Source of the DNA: Collinsella sp. TF06-26
GTDB lineage: Bacteria > Actinomycetota > Coriobacteriia > Coriobacteriales > Coriobacteriaceae
NCBI RefSeq assembly: GCF_002232035.1
Contig: NZ_NKXR01000002.1
Location: 1 to 64,000, forward strand
DNA: 64,000 nt
Direction of reading: 5' to 3'
Under the pieces are notes generated by a model that did not search any database, had not been told where the DNA came from, and saw only the letters and a program-made list of their open reading frames with translations. This document shows, one piece after another, positions 26,469 through 34,352 of this stretch; position 1 is the stretch's first letter, and every line of letters starts with the position of its first letter. The position numbers and the translations under genes were made by a program.

Positions 26469-27203
26469 ATGCAGTACTCACAGGAAGTGGAGAACATGTG
26501 CCCCGTTGCCAAGGGTGCATACCACGGCCCCGCACCCATCCCCGAGGAGGGCAAGTGGGTCCAGGCTAAGGAGATTTCCGACATCTCCGGTCTTACGCAC
26601 GGTGTGGGTTGGTGCGCACCTCAGCAGGGCGCCTGCAAGCTCACGCTGAACGTCAAGGACGGCATCATCGAGGAAGCCCTCGTTGAGACCATCGGCTGCT
26701 CGGGCATGACCCACTCTGCCGCCATGGCTTCCGAGATCCTTCCCGGTAAGACCATCCTCGAGGCCCTCAACACCGACCTCGTCTGCGACGCCATCAACGT
26801 TGCTATGCGCGAGATCTTCCTGCAGATCGTTTACGGCCGCAGCCAGACCGCGTTCTCCGAGGGCGGCCTGCCCGTGGGCGCCTCCCTCGACGACCTCGGC
26901 AAGGGCCTTCGCTCTCAGGTCGGCACCATGTTCGGCACCAAGGCCAAGGGCGCTCGTTACCTTGAGCTCGCTCAGGGCTACGTCACCCGCATGGCTCTCA
27001 ACGACAAGAACGAGATCATCGCATTCGAGTTCCTGAACCTCGGCAAGTTCACCGACGCCGTCAAGGCCGGCAAGACCCCCGAGGAGGCCATCGCTGGCGC
27101 TATGGGCCACTATGGTCAGTGGGAGAACGCTGCCAAGTACATCGACCCGCGCACCGACGAGGAGACTCACTCCGTCGCCAGCGTGTTCCCGGTTCACGAG
27201 TAG
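26469..27203 (+). CDS. Iron-sulfur cluster assembly scaffold-like protein (NifU N-terminal-like)
   Basis: A 244-residue protein annotated by family likeness as an iron-sulfur assembly scaffold. The GACKLTLNVKDGIIEEALVE and GCSGMTHSAAMASEIL regions resemble the NifU/IscU N-terminal fold, with cysteines in WCAPQQGAC and GCSG. The later part (MREIFLQIVYGRSQTAFSEGG) is specific to the family that pairs with GGGtGRT proteins. The start at 26469 follows GAGGAGAGG. It lies 18 bp upstream of the GGGtGRT gene and shares a terminator with it. The pair is separate from the suf operon, so it is probably not redundant with SufU. Confidence 0.78.
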   Translation: MQYSQEVENMCPVAKGAYHGPAPIPEEGKWVQAKEISDISGLTHGVGWCAPQQGACKLTLNVKDGIIEEALVETIGCSGMTHSAAMASEILPGKTILEALNTDLVCDAINVAMREIFLQIVYGRSQTAFSEGGLPVGASLDDLGKGLRSQVGTMFGTKAKGARYLELAQGYVTRMALNDKNEIIAFEFLNLGKFTDAVKAGKTPEEAIAGAMGHYGQWENAAKYIDPRTDEETHSVASVFPVHE

Positions 27204-27221
27204 AAAGGGAGGGAAATAACT

Positions 27222-28226
27222 ATGACTGTTACGTTCGAAGGTTACGAGCGCCGCGCTGACAAGATCAACAAGTGCCTCGCCGACAACGGCATCGCCTCCC
27301 TCGAGGAAGCTCTGCAGATCTGCACCGACAAGGGCTTCAACCCGCGTGAGATCGTCAACAACACCCAGTCCATCGCCTTCCAGAACGCCGAGTGGGCCTA
27401 CACCCTCGGTTGCGCTCTCGCTGTCAAGCGTGGCGCCAAGACCGCTTCTGAGGCTGCCGCCATCATCGGCGAGGGCATCCAGGCCTTCACCGTTCCCGGC
27501 TCCGTCGCCGAGGACCGCAAGGTCGGTCTGGGCCACGGCAACCTGGGCGCTATGCTGCTCTCCGACGACACCGAGTGCTTCGCCTTCCTGGCTGGCCACG
27601 AGTCCTTCGCTGCCGCTGAGGGTGCTATCGGCCTGGCTCTGAACGCCAACAAGGCTCGCAAGAAGCCGCTGCGCGTCATCCTCAACGGTCTGGGCAAGGA
27701 CGCTGCTCAGATCATCGCCCGCATCAACGGCTTCACCTACGTGAAGACCCAGTTCGACTACTACACGGGCGAGCTCAAGGTCGTCGAGACCATCCCCTAC
27801 TCCGATGGTCCCCGCGCTGCCGTTAACTGCTACGGCTCCGACGACGTCCGCGAGGGCGTTGCCATCATGTGGCACGAGAACGTCGACATCTCGATCACCG
27901 GTAACTCCACCAACCCCACGCGCTTCCAGCACCCCGTCGCTGGCACCTACAAGAAGGAGCGCCTCGAGGCTGGCAAGAAGTACTTCTCCGTCGCTTCTGG
28001 TGGCGGCACTGGCCGTACCCTGCACCCGGACAACATGGGCGCCGGCCCTGCCTCTTACGGCATGACCGACACCATGGGTCGCATGCACTCCGACGCCCAG
28101 TTCGCCGGTTCTTCCTCCGTGCCTGCGCACGTCGACATGATGGGTCTCATCGGCATGGGCAACAACCCCATGGTCGGTGCCACCGTCGCCTGCGCTGTCG
28201 CCGTCGAGGAGGCCCTCAAGGCCTAA
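27222..28226 (+). CDS. GGGtGRT protein
   Basis: A 334-residue protein of the family named for its GGGTGRT motif, here in VASGGGTGRTLHPDN. Other conserved stretches are GFNPREIVNNTQSIAFQNAEW, VGLGHGNLGAMLLS and GLIGMGNNPMVGATVACAV. It has no signal peptide or membrane segment. The function is unknown. It is consistently seen next to a scaffold-like gene, as here, which suggests an iron-sulfur or redox role. The ribosome-binding site is AAAGGGAGG. The gene is G+C-rich with ordered codon use suggesting good expression. Confidence 0.9.
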   Translation: MTVTFEGYERRADKINKCLADNGIASLEEALQICTDKGFNPREIVNNTQSIAFQNAEWAYTLGCALAVKRGAKTASEAAAIIGEGIQAFTVPGSVAEDRKVGLGHGNLGAMLLSDDTECFAFLAGHESFAAAEGAIGLALNANKARKKPLRVILNGLGKDAAQIIARINGFTYVKTQFDYYTGELKVVETIPYSDGPRAAVNCYGSDDVREGVAIMWHENVDISITGNSTNPTRFQHPVAGTYKKERLEAGKKYFSVASGGGTGRTLHPDNMGAGPASYGMTDTMGRMHSDAQFAGSSSVPAHVDMMGLIGMGNNPMVGATVACAVAVEEALKA

Positions 28227-28261
28227 TCGCGCCCGCGCGATGCTCATATAGTTGAGCTTTG

Positions 28262-28295
28262 GAGCCGCTACCTTTCGAGGTAGCGGCTCTTTTTG
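28262..28295 (+). terminator. Terminator after the GGGtGRT gene
   Basis: A stem GAGCCGCTACC/GGTAGCGGCTC with a TTTCGA loop, followed by TTTTT. Confidence 0.92.
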
Positions 28296-28482
28296 TTTGC
28301 GCTGCTGCAGGGTGGCTAACGCCAATATATCAGTTGGGGCGATATACGAGATGTGATGAAATGGAGCATCAGAACGCCCATGACGCCCACCTGCCATATG
28401 TGCCCTTTACCGATTTGCCGAGTCTTTGCGGCCCCATTGCCGATCACCCGTGCGACAATGCGCCGGACGAGAAAGGAATCCG

Positions 28483-30009
28483 ATGGAATCGACTGATGTA
28501 CTGGTAATTGGATCTGGCATTGCGGGACTTTGCGCCGCCATCGAAGCGGCACGCACGGGTGCAACCGTCACTGTGGCAAGCGCCGGCAAGACTATGAGTG
28601 GATCGAGCTTCTTCCCCGGAACCTGGGGCCTGGGGCTTATCGGACCCGTTAACGAAGACGACGAACAAGACCTCATCGACACCATCCAGACCGTTGGTGG
28701 CGGCGTCGCCGACCCCGAGCTTGTCCAGACGTTTGTCCGCGGCATTCCCCAGGCAATTACATGGCTCGAACGGGATCTGGGTGTTGAACTTCAACGCCCA
28801 CAAAATGCCGAGAGCGCCCAGCAAAAGCAGTTTATCCCCTGCTTTGACCACAAGACGCGCATGTGGCGCGGCCTCACCCGCAAGCCCCTTGAGGACGCTC
28901 TGACGACCCGAATCGAGTCACTCGGCATTCGCCTGCTCCCCCGCCATGAGCTTATCGACCTTGTTGAGGACACGAACGGTAGAATAACCGGAACCGTGCT
29001 CTACGACCTCACCGAAAATCGAATCGTGCCCTTTGCTGCCAAGGCCACGATCATCGCAACCGGTGGCACAGGCGGCCTGTTCGAGCGCAGCCTTACGTCG
29101 GCTGATGTGCTCAGCTCCTCGCAGGCCATCGCGCTGGCGCACGGCGCAACACTTACTAATATAGAGTTCATGCAGATGATGCCCGGTTTCATCGAGCCCA
29201 AGCGCAACCTGGTCTTCAACGAGAAAACCTGGCGCTGCGTACATGTAGACCAGCCGGTAGATATTGCCGACGACAAGCTGGACGACCTGCTTGAGCAACG
29301 CTCCGGATACGGTCCCTTCACTTCGCGCCTGGCTTCCAGCGCCATCGATCTCGTCATCGATCAGGCAGGTGTCGAAGGCCTGGCACTCCACTACGACTTC
29401 CCCCGCGAGGATGTCCCAGAGTTTGTGCAGACCTTTGCCACCTGGCTGCAAGACGAGCACGGCATCGCCCCGACTGACGAGATGCGCGTTGCGATGTATG
29501 CCCACGCCGCTAACGGCGGCATCAAGATCGATAAGACCGCGCAAACGGGCGTTGAGGGCCTCTACGCTTGCGGCGAGGCGACAGGCGGCATGCACGGCGC
29601 CGACCGCATTGGTGGCTTGTCAAGCGCCAACGGCATCGTGTTCGGGCGCATCGCAGGCGCATCGGCAGCCCAAGCAGCACAGAAAGAGCCCGAGACAGCC
29701 CTGAAGGCGGATATCGCCCTCCCCCAGTACGGCATAGCCGCAACAGATGCCGAACGCCTGACACACAGCCTAAGGCACACGATGAGCACCTATTGCATGA
29801 TCAACAGGACCGAAACAGGCCTATCCGAGGCACTACACGAGCTTGAAAACATTCAAGATGATGCCACAGCTCTAAATAAGCCGCATGCCAACGACAGCGA
29901 AATCGCTGCGCTCGCCCGCATACAGTCGCAGATTCAACTAGCACAGGAAATGGTCAAAGCCATGCGCAACCGAACCGAAAGCCTGGGCTCGCACTATCGA
30001 GCGAATTAA
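28483..30009 (+). CDS. FAD-dependent oxidoreductase, L-aspartate oxidase/fumarate reductase-like
   Basis: A 508-residue flavoprotein of the succinate dehydrogenase/fumarate reductase/NadB family. It has the dinucleotide fold VLVIGSGIAGLCAAIEAARTG, ATIIATGGTGGLFE, MQMMPGF and the C-terminal GLYACGEATGGMHGADRIGGLSSA. The carboxy end 'SLGSHYR' resembles the SRGxHYR end of L-aspartate oxidase. No nadA or nadC lies nearby, so a NadB role is plausible but not shown. GAAAGGA precedes ATG 28483. No twin-arginine or secretion signal is seen, so it is cytoplasmic. Confidence 0.75.
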   Translation: MESTDVLVIGSGIAGLCAAIEAARTGATVTVASAGKTMSGSSFFPGTWGLGLIGPVNEDDEQDLIDTIQTVGGGVADPELVQTFVRGIPQAITWLERDLGVELQRPQNAESAQQKQFIPCFDHKTRMWRGLTRKPLEDALTTRIESLGIRLLPRHELIDLVEDTNGRITGTVLYDLTENRIVPFAAKATIIATGGTGGLFERSLTSADVLSSSQAIALAHGATLTNIEFMQMMPGFIEPKRNLVFNEKTWRCVHVDQPVDIADDKLDDLLEQRSGYGPFTSRLASSAIDLVIDQAGVEGLALHYDFPREDVPEFVQTFATWLQDEHGIAPTDEMRVAMYAHAANGGIKIDKTAQTGVEGLYACGEATGGMHGADRIGGLSSANGIVFGRIAGASAAQAAQKEPETALKADIALPQYGIAATDAERLTHSLRHTMSTYCMINRTETGLSEALHELENIQDDATALNKPHANDSEIAALARIQSQIQLAQEMVKAMRNRTESLGSHYRAN

Positions 30010-30052
30010 ACTGGACACCTATCTAAAGCAGAACACAACTAATCGATATCTA

Positions 30053-30086
30053 TGGGCCCCGTGAGCTCGAAGTGGCACGGGGCCCA
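30053..30086 (+). terminator. Hairpin after the flavoprotein gene
   Basis: A perfect 11-bp stem TGGGCCCCGTG/CACGGGGCCCA with a 12-base loop. Only a weak T stretch follows, so it may be a terminator or another structured element. Confidence 0.5.
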
Positions 30087-30170
30087 TTCGTGTCCGCACG
30101 GCAGCGTATCCTTATTCCGAATACAGAGCGTGCAAAGCCTGCATAGACAATAGACCAGCGAGGAGGAGAT

Positions 30171-31031
30171 ATGGACAGTAGAGATATCGAGAAGTGGCGT
30201 GTCAAACTTGATAGCTACGCCAATGTGGAAGACGGCGTTGAGTATTGGCTCGCACGCGATTTAATGGAACCCATGGGATACACTCGATGGGAGAACTTCG
30301 CCGAAGTTGTTAAGAGGGCAAAAGTCTCGTGCGAAACAAATAAAACTCCAGTTGATTCCCATTTTCGTGACACCACGAAAATGGTAACTGCCGGTGTCGC
30401 CGCTCGTGCGGTTAAAGACTACAAGCTTACGCGCTATGCATGCTATTTAATCGCCCAGAACGGAGATTCAAACAAGCCAGAGATTGCACTCGCCCAAGCA
30501 TACTTTGCCGTGCAGACGCGCCGCCAAGAGCTCATAGAGCAGCGCTTCGCAGAGATTCAGCGCTTACAGGCGCGCCACTCGCTATCCGATTCAGAGAAAC
30601 AGCTCTCGGGTATTGCATTCAAACGCGGCGTGGACTCCAAAGGATTCGCGATCATCAAGTCGAAGGGCGATGAAGCGTTATTCGGCGGCAGAAGCACGGC
30701 GGAAATGAAGCAGCAGCTCGGCATACCCAAGAGCGCGGCATTGGCGGACAGGTTAGCCGATGTCCTCATCAAAGCAAAGGACCTTACGAACTCGATGACG
30801 GCCTTCAACGCCGAGGAACACGACCTGTACGGTCTGGACAAGATCAAGCAAGAGCACGTCGAGAACAACACAAGCGTGCGTGGCAGCCTCATCGACCGCG
30901 GAATTGTACCCGAGAACCTACCGCCTGCCGAAGATACAAAGAAGCTCGAACGTCGCGTGAAAGCAGACGAGAAAAAGCTCAAGGAGGGTACAGACGGATT
31001 CACCGACCCCCAGGGCAGGCTCGACTTGTAA
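30171..31031 (+). CDS. dinD: DinD-like DNA damage-inducible protein
   Basis: A 286-residue protein matching the DinD family, with a BRO-N-like N-terminal domain. Recognisable pieces are EYWLARDLMEPMGYTRWENF, TRYACYLIAQNGDSNKPEIALAQAYFA and the later AALADRLADVLIKAKDLTNSMT. In Escherichia coli DinD inhibits RecA filament activity and is LexA-controlled. I saw no clear LexA box upstream, so SOS control is unproven here. GAGGAGGAG precedes the ATG. Relatives are often found on mobile DNA, and this gene neighbours a tRNA cluster. Confidence 0.85.
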   Translation: MDSRDIEKWRVKLDSYANVEDGVEYWLARDLMEPMGYTRWENFAEVVKRAKVSCETNKTPVDSHFRDTTKMVTAGVAARAVKDYKLTRYACYLIAQNGDSNKPEIALAQAYFAVQTRRQELIEQRFAEIQRLQARHSLSDSEKQLSGIAFKRGVDSKGFAIIKSKGDEALFGGRSTAEMKQQLGIPKSAALADRLADVLIKAKDLTNSMTAFNAEEHDLYGLDKIKQEHVENNTSVRGSLIDRGIVPENLPPAEDTKKLERRVKADEKKLKEGTDGFTDPQGRLDL

Positions 31032-31070
31032 AGCGTCTGTGCCCTTACGGGTTCGGCCTCATGCGAGGTT

Positions 31071-31105
31071 AATAAAAAAGACAGCCAACCGAAGTTGACC
31101 GTCTT
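31071..31105 (-). terminator. Terminator of the tRNA-His/Lys/Lys unit
   Basis: On the minus strand a 12-bp stem (with two G-U pairs) closed by a TTCG tetraloop is followed by TTTTTTATT. It lies just downstream of the tRNA-Lys gene at 31115. Confidence 0.8.
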
Positions 31106-31114
31106 AACAATCTT

Positions 31115-31190
31115 TGGTGGGCCGTCAGGGGGTCGAACCCTGGACCTTGGGATTAAGAGTCCCCTGCTCTACCAACTGAGCTAACGACCC
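31115..31190 (-). tRNA. tRNA-Lys (CTT)
   Basis: 76 bases including an encoded CCA. The acceptor stem is GGGTCGT/ACGGCCC, the anticodon loop is ACTCTTAAT and the T-loop is TTCGAAC. Confidence 0.97.
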
Positions 31191-31233
31191 AAAGCTAAAG
31201 TCCGTCGTAGCGGACTTTAGAGGAGATATCGTG

Positions 31234-31309
31234 TGGTGGGCCGTCAGGGGGTCGAACCCTGGACCTTGGGATTAAGAGTCCCCTGCTCTACCAACTGAGC
31301 TAACGACCC
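31234..31309 (-). tRNA. tRNA-Lys (CTT), second copy
   Basis: A 76-base tRNA identical to the 31115-31190 copy across the tRNA, again with encoded CCA. It is separated from the first copy by 43 bases and from tRNA-His by 22 bases, so the three form one transcript. Confidence 0.97.
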
Positions 31310-31331
31310 GATATCAACACGAAGCAAGAAC

Positions 31332-31409
31332 TGGGGTGGGTAAAGGGACTCGAACCCTCGACCTACGGGACCACAACCCGTCGCTCTAGCCAACTGAGCT
31401 ACACCCACC
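31332..31409 (-). tRNA. tRNA-His (GTG)
   Basis: 78 bases including the extra 5' G (-1) and an encoded CCA. The anticodon loop is TTGTGGT and the T-loop is TTCGAGT. Confidence 0.96.
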
Positions 31410-31574
31410 GTGTCCTGTGCGCTTCGCGCTCGACTATTATTGCAAGGAACGCCACGCGATGCAAGCCCCAATTTTCAAGAATTTTGAAAAGAGTTTTTCG
31501 AGACCATTTCGAGCAATTCCCACCGGTTTCATAGGAGTAAACTTGCCCCACTGCAAATGCTCGAAAGGACAAGC

Positions 31575-32756
31575 ATGAAAGAACTCTCCAACCGTACGGC
31601 AACGTTTACCGATTCGGTCATCCGCCGCATGACGCGCATCTCCAATAAGTATGGCGCCGTCAACCTGTCGCAGGGCTTCCCCGACTTCGATCCCCCGGCG
31701 CAGCTGCTCAACAGCCTGAGCGCCATCGCCAGCGACCCCAAGCCGCTCTATCACCAGTACTCCATCACCTGGGGCTCCCAGGCCATGCGTGAGGCGCTTG
31801 CCGCCAAGCAGGAGCACTTTATGGGCATGCCGATCAACCCCAACGAGAACATCGTGGTCACCTGCGGCTCCACCGAGGCCATGATGGCCGCCATGATGAC
31901 GGTCACGAACCCCGGCGACAAGGTCGTCATCTTCTCGCCATTCTACGAGAACTACGGCGCCGACACGATCCTTTCGGGTGCGGAGCCTATCTACGTGCCG
32001 CTCAACCCGCCCACCTTTGACTTTGACCGTGAGGTCCTGGAGGCGGCCTTCCGCGACAACGATCCCAAGGCGATCGTTCTATGCAACCCGTCCAACCCCT
32101 GCGGCAAGGTCTTTACCCGCGAGGAGCTCACCCTTATCGCCGACCTGTGCAAAAAGTATGACGCCTACTGCATCACCGACGAGGTCTACGAGCACATCGT
32201 CTACGCGCCCCACGAGCACGTGTACATGGCCACGCTGCCCGGCATGTTTGAGCGCACCATCAGCTGCAGCTCGCTATCCAAGACCTACTCCATCACCGGC
32301 TGGCGCCTGGGCTACACCATCGCTCCTGCCGAAATCACCGAGCGCATCAAAAAGGTTCACGACTTCCTCACCGTGGGCGCCGCCGCTCCCCTGCAAGAGG
32401 CCGTCGTCACCGCCCTCAACTTCGACGACAGCTATTACCAGGAGGTCCTTGACCTCTACACCGCCAAGCGCGACCTATTCTGTCAGGGGCTCGATAGCAT
32501 CGGTCTTGAGCACAACGTGCCGCAGGGCGCCTACTATGTGATGATGGATATCTCGGAGTTTGGCTATAACAGCGACCTCGACTTCTGCGAGGATTTGGCC
32601 TCCAAGGTGGGCGTGGGCGCCGTGCCCGGCTCGAGCTTCTTCCGCGAGCCCGTCAACCATCTGATTCGTTTCCACTTTGCCAAACGAGACGAGACGCTTA
32701 ACGCGGCACTGGAGAACCTCAAGTCTCTGCGTGATAAAATCGAACCGCGCGGGTAA
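31575..32756 (+). CDS. PLP-dependent class I/II aminotransferase
   Basis: A 393-residue fold-type I aminotransferase, close in type to kynurenine/methionine or aromatic aminotransferases. It has VNLSQGFPDFDPP, YHQYSITWGSQAMREALA, CGSTEAM, FSPFYENYGAD, NPSNPCGKVF, ITDEVYEHIVY and the PLP lysine in SLSKTYSITGWRLGY. The substrate cannot be assigned. The start at 31575 follows GAAAGGA; an upstream ATG at 31557 lacks a site. A strong terminator follows the gene, so it appears to be monocistronic. Confidence 0.88.
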   Translation: MKELSNRTATFTDSVIRRMTRISNKYGAVNLSQGFPDFDPPAQLLNSLSAIASDPKPLYHQYSITWGSQAMREALAAKQEHFMGMPINPNENIVVTCGSTEAMMAAMMTVTNPGDKVVIFSPFYENYGADTILSGAEPIYVPLNPPTFDFDREVLEAAFRDNDPKAIVLCNPSNPCGKVFTREELTLIADLCKKYDAYCITDEVYEHIVYAPHEHVYMATLPGMFERTISCSSLSKTYSITGWRLGYTIAPAEITERIKKVHDFLTVGAAAPLQEAVVTALNFDDSYYQEVLDLYTAKRDLFCQGLDSIGLEHNVPQGAYYVMMDISEFGYNSDLDFCEDLASKVGVGAVPGSSFFREPVNHLIRFHFAKRDETLNAALENLKSLRDKIEPRG

Positions 32757-32783
32757 GGACGGTCAGTAACTAAAGGCACTATA

Positions 32784-32822
32784 GAAACCTCGTGAACCCG
32801 TTGGGCCACGAGGTTTCTTTTT
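32784..32822 (+). terminator. Terminator after the aminotransferase gene
   Basis: A stem GAAACCTCGTG/CACGAGGTTTC with a loop of about 11 bases, followed by TTTTTAT. Confidence 0.9.
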
Positions 32823-32893
32823 ATAGCGACCTCATTTATTTTATTGAGCGCTATACTTTAGTCACGGAGCAACTCGTCCCAGAGAGGAATACT

Positions 32894-33781
32894 ATGGCAG
32901 AGCAGCTTATCGGAGCGCTCGAGGCCGGCGGCACCAAGATGGTCTGCGCCACGGGCTATGCAGACGGTATGGTCCTGGAGTGCGAGCAGATCGCGACCAC
33001 GACCCCGCAGGAGACCGTCGAGGCCGTCAACGCATGGTTTGCGAACAAGGGCATCGCCGCGCTAGGCATCGGCGCCTTTGGCCCCACCGCAGTCAACCCC
33101 GCCTCGCCCCAATACGGCAAGATCCTGGAGACGCCCAAAACGGCATGGCGCTACTTTGACCTGCTGGGCACCATCCAAAACGAGCTCAATATTCCCTGCG
33201 GCTACGACACCGACGTCAACGTCGCCTGCCTGGGCGAGGTCACCTTTGGTTGCGCCCAGGGCCTCACGGACGTGGTGTATCTGACCATCGGTACCGGTGT
33301 GGGCGCTGGCGTGCTCTCGGGCGGTAAGCTCGTGCACGGCATGATGCATCCCGAGGCCGGTCACATCCTGGTCACGCGCGACCCGCGCGACACCATTGGC
33401 GAGCACAGCGCCTGCCCCTTCCACGACAACTGCCTCGAGGGCCTCATCGCCGGCCCCGGCGTTAAAAGGCGCTGGGATGGCAAGAGCGCCGGAGACATGG
33501 CCGATGACCCGGAGGCCATGGATCTGCTCGCCGGCTATCTGGCGCAGGCGCTCATGACCTTCATCCTGTGCTATGCGCCGCAGAAGATCGTCATCGGTGG
33601 CGGCGTGGCCGACCACACCCCCATCGTGCCGCTCGCGCGCAAGAAGTGCGCCGAGATGCTCAACGGCTACATCGTCACGCCCGAGATGGCCGACATTGAT
33701 AGCTATATCGTCAACAACAGCCTCGAGGGCAAACAGGGCATTATGGGCTGCTTGGCCCTGGGCGCTCAGGCGCTTCAGTAG
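32894..33781 (+). CDS. ROK family fructokinase-like sugar kinase
   Basis: A 295-residue ROK-family kinase, probably a cytoplasmic fructokinase. It has IGALEAGGTKMVCA for phosphate binding, GIGAFGPTAVNP, DTDVNVACLGE with a candidate catalytic aspartate, and TIGTGVGAG. The zinc-binding HxxxCPFHDNCLEG and IVIGGGVA match the fructokinase/ScrK branch. AGAGAGGA precedes ATG 32894. There is no transporter or hydrolase next to it. A bidirectional terminator follows. Confidence 0.88.
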   Translation: MAEQLIGALEAGGTKMVCATGYADGMVLECEQIATTTPQETVEAVNAWFANKGIAALGIGAFGPTAVNPASPQYGKILETPKTAWRYFDLLGTIQNELNIPCGYDTDVNVACLGEVTFGCAQGLTDVVYLTIGTGVGAGVLSGGKLVHGMMHPEAGHILVTRDPRDTIGEHSACPFHDNCLEGLIAGPGVKRRWDGKSAGDMADDPEAMDLLAGYLAQALMTFILCYAPQKIVIGGGVADHTPIVPLARKKCAEMLNGYIVTPEMADIDSYIVNNSLEGKQGIMGCLALGAQALQ

Positions 33782-33862
33782 CAGACGTACCCACAGGGCG
33801 TGGCGCGCCCGGCAAATCCGACCTACGGAACGACGCCACCACGCCTCATATAAGCCCTCAAA

Positions 33863-33910
33863 TAAAAAAGGCCGCCTAGGACCAAACAATACGTCCTAGG
33901 CGGCTTTTTT
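33863..33910. terminator. Bidirectional terminator between the sugar kinase and VanZ-like genes
   Basis: A stem GCCGCCTAGGAC/GTCCTAGGCGGC flanked by an A run on the left and a T run on the right. It overlaps the stop codon of the convergent VanZ-like gene. Confidence 0.9.
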
Positions 33911-34345
33911 GGCGCGCATCAGCGGCCGTAAGAGATATCGGAGCACAACGCCCGTTGCCGCACCACAGCAGTCGATCATCACATCGGTGATCATGCCGGC
34001 GCGTCCCGGCACAAAGAGCTGAATCGTCTCGTCGATCGAAGGAATCAGCAGCAGGAACACCGCCGTGGGCAGCAGCACGTCAAAGGTGCGCCGGCCCTCA
34101 AAATCAAAGGCGTGCGTTGCCAGGATGCCGAGCACCAAATACTCGGTAAAATGCGCGCACTTACGAACAACAAAGTTGGTCACCCATTCATATGGAAGTC
34201 CCACGCCGCGCAGGAAACCGCGGATAGCTTCCATGACCGTTAGGCTCAGCGAACCCGACCCCGAGCCGGGAACCAGCGAATTGCCCCAGATCAAGAGCGC
34301 CATCAGGCAGGTCACGACCGCCCATTTTCGATTGATCTTAACCAT
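33896..34345 (-). CDS. VanZ family membrane protein
   Basis: A 149-residue VanZ-like protein with about four hydrophobic segments, the RKCAHFTEYLVLG motif and the C-terminal PSIDETIQLFVPGRAGMITDV...D. Some relatives affect teicoplanin resistance, but the general function is unknown. It lies 8 bp after the stop of the upstream alanine-rich protein gene and is probably co-transcribed with it. GGAGG is 12 bases before the ATG, farther than usual. Confidence 0.85.
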   Translation of the reverse strand: MVKINRKWAVVTCLMALLIWGNSLVPGSGSGSLSLTVMEAIRGFLRGVGLPYEWVTNFVVRKCAHFTEYLVLGILATHAFDFEGRRTFDVLLPTAVFLLLIPSIDETIQLFVPGRAGMITDVMIDCCGAATGVVLRYLLRPLMRAKKAA

Positions 34346-34352
34346 GCAGAAG

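Noticed and set aside
26478-28397. 639-codon minus-strand frame opposite the scaffold and GGGtGRT genes
   Set aside because: The plus-strand genes are well supported by motifs, spacing and ribosome-binding sites; the antisense frame is not.
30087-30170. LexA/SOS box upstream of dinD
   Set aside because: I looked for a palindromic GAAC...GTTC-type site and saw none that was convincing.
25262-31409. Prophage or integrative element between the RAYT-like gene and the tRNA genes
   Set aside because: No integrase, attachment repeats or phage structural genes were seen, and DinD alone is not enough.
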